Origin: Myxococcales bacterium
GTDB lineage: Bacteria; Myxococcota_A; UBA9160; UBA4427
Assembly: GCA_012959665.1 (NCBI GenBank)
Contig: DUCT01000053.1
Location: 1-35,579, forward strand
Direction of reading: 5' to 3'
DNA length: 35,579 bases
Of the stretch, positions 33,765 through 35,579 are shown piece after piece. Under the pieces are notes generated by a model, which was not told where the DNA came from, ran no database searches, and saw only the letters and a list, made by a program, of their open reading frames with translations. A program made the translations under genes and the position numbers. Numbering within the stretch: the first letter of the stretch is position 1; the number at the start of each line of letters is the position of its first letter.

Positions 33765-34328
33765 CTAGCCCCGTTCCGCGCGCTCGGGTCTTTCCGCGCG
33801 GTCGGGTCGCTCCACCCGCTCGGGCCTTTCTGCGCGGTCGGGTCTCTCCGCCCTTTCGGGCCTCTCGGCACGGTCGGGTCGGTCTTCACGATCGGCACGA
33901 TCCGCTCGTGCGGGCCGGTTGCGGACCTCGTTTCGCTCAGAAATCACGGTTCCGTCCTCGGCGATCCGCCGCACGATCCGCGTGCGAGTTTCGCTGCCGT
34001 CGGCGTTTCGTTCGCGGGTTCGTTCGCGCTCGGTGGTGACGCCGGTGACGGTGTTGAGGGTGGTTCGGCTCTTGTTGAGTGTTCGCGATCCGTCGGCATT
34101 CCGGGTCCGTGTCCGGTCGCGGTCGATGAGGACCTCGGTGTCCGGTGCATCGGGAGCATCGGTTAGATCGGGCCTACTGTCTTCGGGCGATCCATCGCCA
34201 CGGAGGTCCACGCCATCCCCAGGTAAGCTGTCGGAAGTGGATAGGGCGGTGGCTGCTGCGGCCATTGTGAGGCCGGCCAGAAGTGAAAGCGTCCATATCC
34301 CCCAGGCCTTGCCAGTGTGAATTCTCAT
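33765..34328 (-). CDS. Secreted Arg-rich protein with R(N)ADGS repeats and acidic/Arg/Pro triplet tail
   Basis: Unrecognised 187-residue protein. A signal peptide (AWGIWTLSLLAGLTMAAAATA) is followed by an acidic linker. Degenerate repeats of TRNADGSRTLNKSRT type come next (copies include RERNADGSETRTR and RRIAEDGTVISER), then a tail of DRAERPERAERPDR-like triplets to the end. The tail resembles that of the DUF5666 protein 3 kb away. The ATG at 34328 is chosen over the one at 34346 because AAAGGAGA lies five bases upstream. It has the clearest promoter in the window. The likely product is a highly charged, partly disordered envelope protein. Confidence 0.7.
   Translation of the reverse strand: MRIHTGKAWGIWTLSLLAGLTMAAAATALSTSDSLPGDGVDLRGDGSPEDSRPDLTDAPDAPDTEVLIDRDRTRTRNADGSRTLNKSRTTLNTVTGVTTERERTRERNADGSETRTRIVRRIAEDGTVISERNEVRNRPARADRADREDRPDRAERPERAERPDRAERPERVERPDRAERPERAERG
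33768..33900. repeat. In-frame 9/18-bp degenerate repeats encoding the acidic/Arg/Pro tail
   Basis: Repeated blocks close to GCGCGGTCGGGT and CTCGGGTCT-type 9-base units, read on the minus strand, encode alternating Arg with Asp/Glu and Pro/Ala. The copies are more diverged than in the 30607-30750 array. Confidence 0.7.
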
Positions 34329-34363
34329 AGAGTCTCCTTTGCGCATGATTTGTTTATGTGACT

Positions 34364-34395
34364 TATTCCCACTTCAAATACTATACGTGGGAATA
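34364..34395. promoter_or_regulatory. Palindromic operator-like element around the -10 of the Arg-rich protein gene
   Basis: TATTCCCAC (34364-34372) and GTGGGAATA (34387-34395) are perfect nine-base inverted repeats separated by 14 bases. The -10 hexamer (34380-34385) lies between the two halves, the geometry of a repressor or dimer-binding site. No regulator is identified. Confidence 0.5.
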
Positions 34396-34408
34396 TTTTC
34401 CATTTCAA
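34380..34408 (-). promoter_or_regulatory. Sigma70-type promoter of the Arg-rich protein gene
   Basis: On the minus strand TTGAAA (34408-34403) and TATAGT (34385-34380) are separated by exactly 17 bases, and each matches five of six consensus positions. The region is AT-rich against a GC-rich background. A start near 34373 would leave a leader of about 45 bases before the ATG at 34328, with a good Shine-Dalgarno. Confidence 0.65.
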
Positions 34409-34424
34409 GAGAAAGCTGGAAAAT
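34395..34424. promoter_or_regulatory. Hairpin/dyad overlapping the -35 region
   Basis: ATTTTCCA (34395-34402) pairs with TGGAAAAT (34417-34424), with a further TTTC/GAAA pairing inside. It overlaps the -35 hexamer of the minus-strand promoter, so it could be a second protein-binding dyad. Confidence 0.4.
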
Positions 34425-34733
34425 TCTTAAATCCCCTGTGGATAAATTTTAGTTTCGGACTGGGGCATCAGAAACTTGAGACCTCGAGGACTTGGCAGCC
34501 TCCCGTTTCGATGCATCTGTCGCGCCTCGTGCCCCTCTACCCCGCGCCCCGCCCTCTCGTGCCCCTCTACCCCACCGCCTTCCTTCTTGCGCCCACCCCT
34601 CCTTGCGCCCCTTTCTTCTTGCGCCCCTTTCTTCTTGCGCCCCTCGGGGATCGATGATTTCTGTTGAGCGTGGGTCGGCTCGCCGGACGAAATGGGGTCC
34701 AAGGGCCCCTCCCCAGAGTCCAAGCAGCGGAGT
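34425..34733. other. Intergenic region with pyrimidine-rich direct repeats
   Basis: No gene is visible. CTCGTGCCCCTCTACCCC occurs twice (34525-34542 and 34554-34571). A 16-base unit TTGCGCCCCTTTCTTC is repeated exactly at 34603 and 34619, with partial copies on each side. The strand is strongly pyrimidine-biased from about 34525 to 34650. Confidence 0.75.
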
Positions 34734-35579
34734 TCAGGGAGAGCCGGGCTGGGTGGTGGCCGGGGGATCCAAGATTTCAAGGCTAGCGAGGGCGCGTTGC
34801 AACTCGCTCAACAGGGTGTCTCGCTGGCGCGGAGTCTTAGCGTCCACCAAGGCGTGGATGCGCACCATTTGGCGCCCATGCAGGGCCACGGCCACAAGGG
34901 CGCACGCTTTGCGGGCGCTGCCCTGACGCAGCCGCCCGCAATAGAGCGCCGATCCCCGGTAGTTCTCCAGGGAGATCTCGGTCTCGACGTTTTCCGGATC
35001 GTAGTTCACGAGATATTTGACATGGACGGCCTCGTCGATGAGTGCCCCCTCGATGCCTCGATTCGAGCGCCGGGCGAGTCGACCCTTCAGCCAGGCGCCC
35101 CCCTCGCGATGGAAGACGGCGAGGTCCAAGCCGGCGAACCGGGCTTCGCTCTGGGAATCCACGGCGAACCAGCCCTTTCCGGGAAAGGTCAGTGCGAAGC
35201 GGGCCGAGTCCGCGACGACGCGCAGGGAAGGAGGGAGGGCATCGCCCATCCGTTCGTGGGCCCGGGTGGGGGGCGGAGTTCGGGGAAGGGGCGGGGCCGA
35301 GGGAGAGAGAGAGGGAAAAGGAGAGAGAGAAGGAGAGAGAGAAGGAGAAGGAAGAGGAGAAGGAGATGCCGAAGGGGAGGAAAGGGGAGGGGCCGGAGCA
35401 AGGGCCGGAGCAAGGACCGGGGAAGGTTCGGGGAACTCCGCTCCCTGGGCGGACAGCGGGCCGATGACGGCCAAGGAAATTCCGATCCACAGGTGCCATG
35501 CCGGGGGCCGGGGTCTTGAGTCGAACTCAGGCCCTCGGGCGGTCTTGGGTGATGGGGCGGGATCGGTCAGGGGCCGAGA
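34734..35579 (-). CDS. Secreted protein with Pro/Ser-rich linker, start beyond the right edge
   Basis: The minus frame is open from the stop at 34734 to the window edge. Just upstream of the first usable TTG (35474) it encodes a hydrophobic signal-like segment WHLWIGISLAVIGPLSAQGA, so the true start is probably beyond the window; no ATG, GTG or TTG in this frame exists between 35475 and 35579. After the signal comes a low-complexity Pro/Ser/Leu/Ala linker of about 60 residues. A soluble domain of about 160 residues follows (LRVVADSARFALTFPGKGWFAVDSQSEARFAGLDLAVFHREGG onward) with a late helix RQRDTLLSELQRALASLEIL. It is not a family I recognise. Confidence 0.65.
   Translation of the reverse strand, partial: SRPLTDPAPSPKTARGPEFDSRPRPPAWHLWIGISLAVIGPLSAQGAEFPEPSPVLAPALAPAPPLSSPSASPSPLPSPSLSPSLSPFPSLSPSAPPLPRTPPPTRAHERMGDALPPSLRVVADSARFALTFPGKGWFAVDSQSEARFAGLDLAVFHREGGAWLKGRLARRSNRGIEGALIDEAVHVKYLVNYDPENVETEISLENYRGSALYCGRLRQGSARKACALVAVALHGRQMVRIHALVDAKTPRQRDTLLSELQRALASLEILDPPATTQPGSP
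35297..35435. repeat. Polypurine tract encoding the Pro/Ser linker
   Basis: The plus strand is almost all purine here: GAGAGA runs, then AGAAGGAGA-type units, then GGAGCAAGG repeats. Read on the minus strand it encodes the Ser/Pro/Leu linker of the last gene. Confidence 0.8.

Overview
The window is GC-rich, tightly packed bacterial DNA from an aerobic Gram-negative organism with an outer membrane. Lipoprotein signals, C-terminal-aromatic beta-barrel proteins, an alternative complex III (ACIII) operon, beta-oxidation genes and a DUF1302/DUF1329 pair all point that way. The combination suggests an uncultivated deltaproteobacterial-type lineage (Myxococcota or Binatota-like). That placement is inference from gene content, since no rRNA or phylogenetic marker was analysed. 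No tRNA, rRNA, CRISPR array, insertion sequence or phage gene was seen.

Layout. (a) 1-995, minus: histidyl-tRNA synthetase, C-terminus cut by the left edge, divergent from (b) 1137-2459, a lipoprotein built of FG-GAP/VCBS calcium-loop repeats. (c) 2734-9384: a 2,216-residue DUF1302-type outer-membrane protein, far larger than its family. (d) 14780 down to 9433, minus: a compact run of thiolase, two acyl-CoA dehydrogenases, a Trm112-like protein and a DUF1329 protein; the last converges on the giant DUF1302 gene. (e) 14781-15520: a gene-free region with a 13-bp minisatellite and promoter/hairpin signals. (f) 15521-23386: the ACIII operon actABCDEF, a quinol:electron-acceptor oxidoreductase, mostly with overlapping starts and stops. 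(g) 23433-24872: a rhomboid protease with an N-terminal PH-like region. (h) Minus strand: purU, overlapped by an MBL-fold protein that has lost its metal ligands. (i) 27050-28360: an LLM-class F420-type oxidoreductase preceded by a possible leader peptide and a strong terminator-like hairpin. (j) 28532-30776: a DUF6502-DUF5666 pair, the second ending in Arg/Asp/Pro triplets. (k) Minus strand, 34328 to 30773: a secreted Arg-rich triplet protein, a beta-barrel protein and a membrane-anchored SGNH/TPR protein. This block is preceded by the clearest promoter in the window, with a palindrome around its -10. (l) 34734 to the right edge, minus: a secreted protein with a Pro/Ser-rich linker whose start lies outside the window.

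How it fits together. The thiolase/dehydrogenase operon would break down acyl-CoA substrates and feed electrons to quinone. ACIII would oxidise the quinol and pass electrons on; no terminal oxidase is in the window. DUF1302/DUF1329 proteins are repeatedly found together in lipid- or hydrocarbon-using bacteria. Finding the DUF1329 gene at the end of a beta-oxidation run suggests envelope handling of a hydrophobic substrate. The 28.5-34.3 kb segment looks like a separate, mostly uncharacterised envelope cluster.
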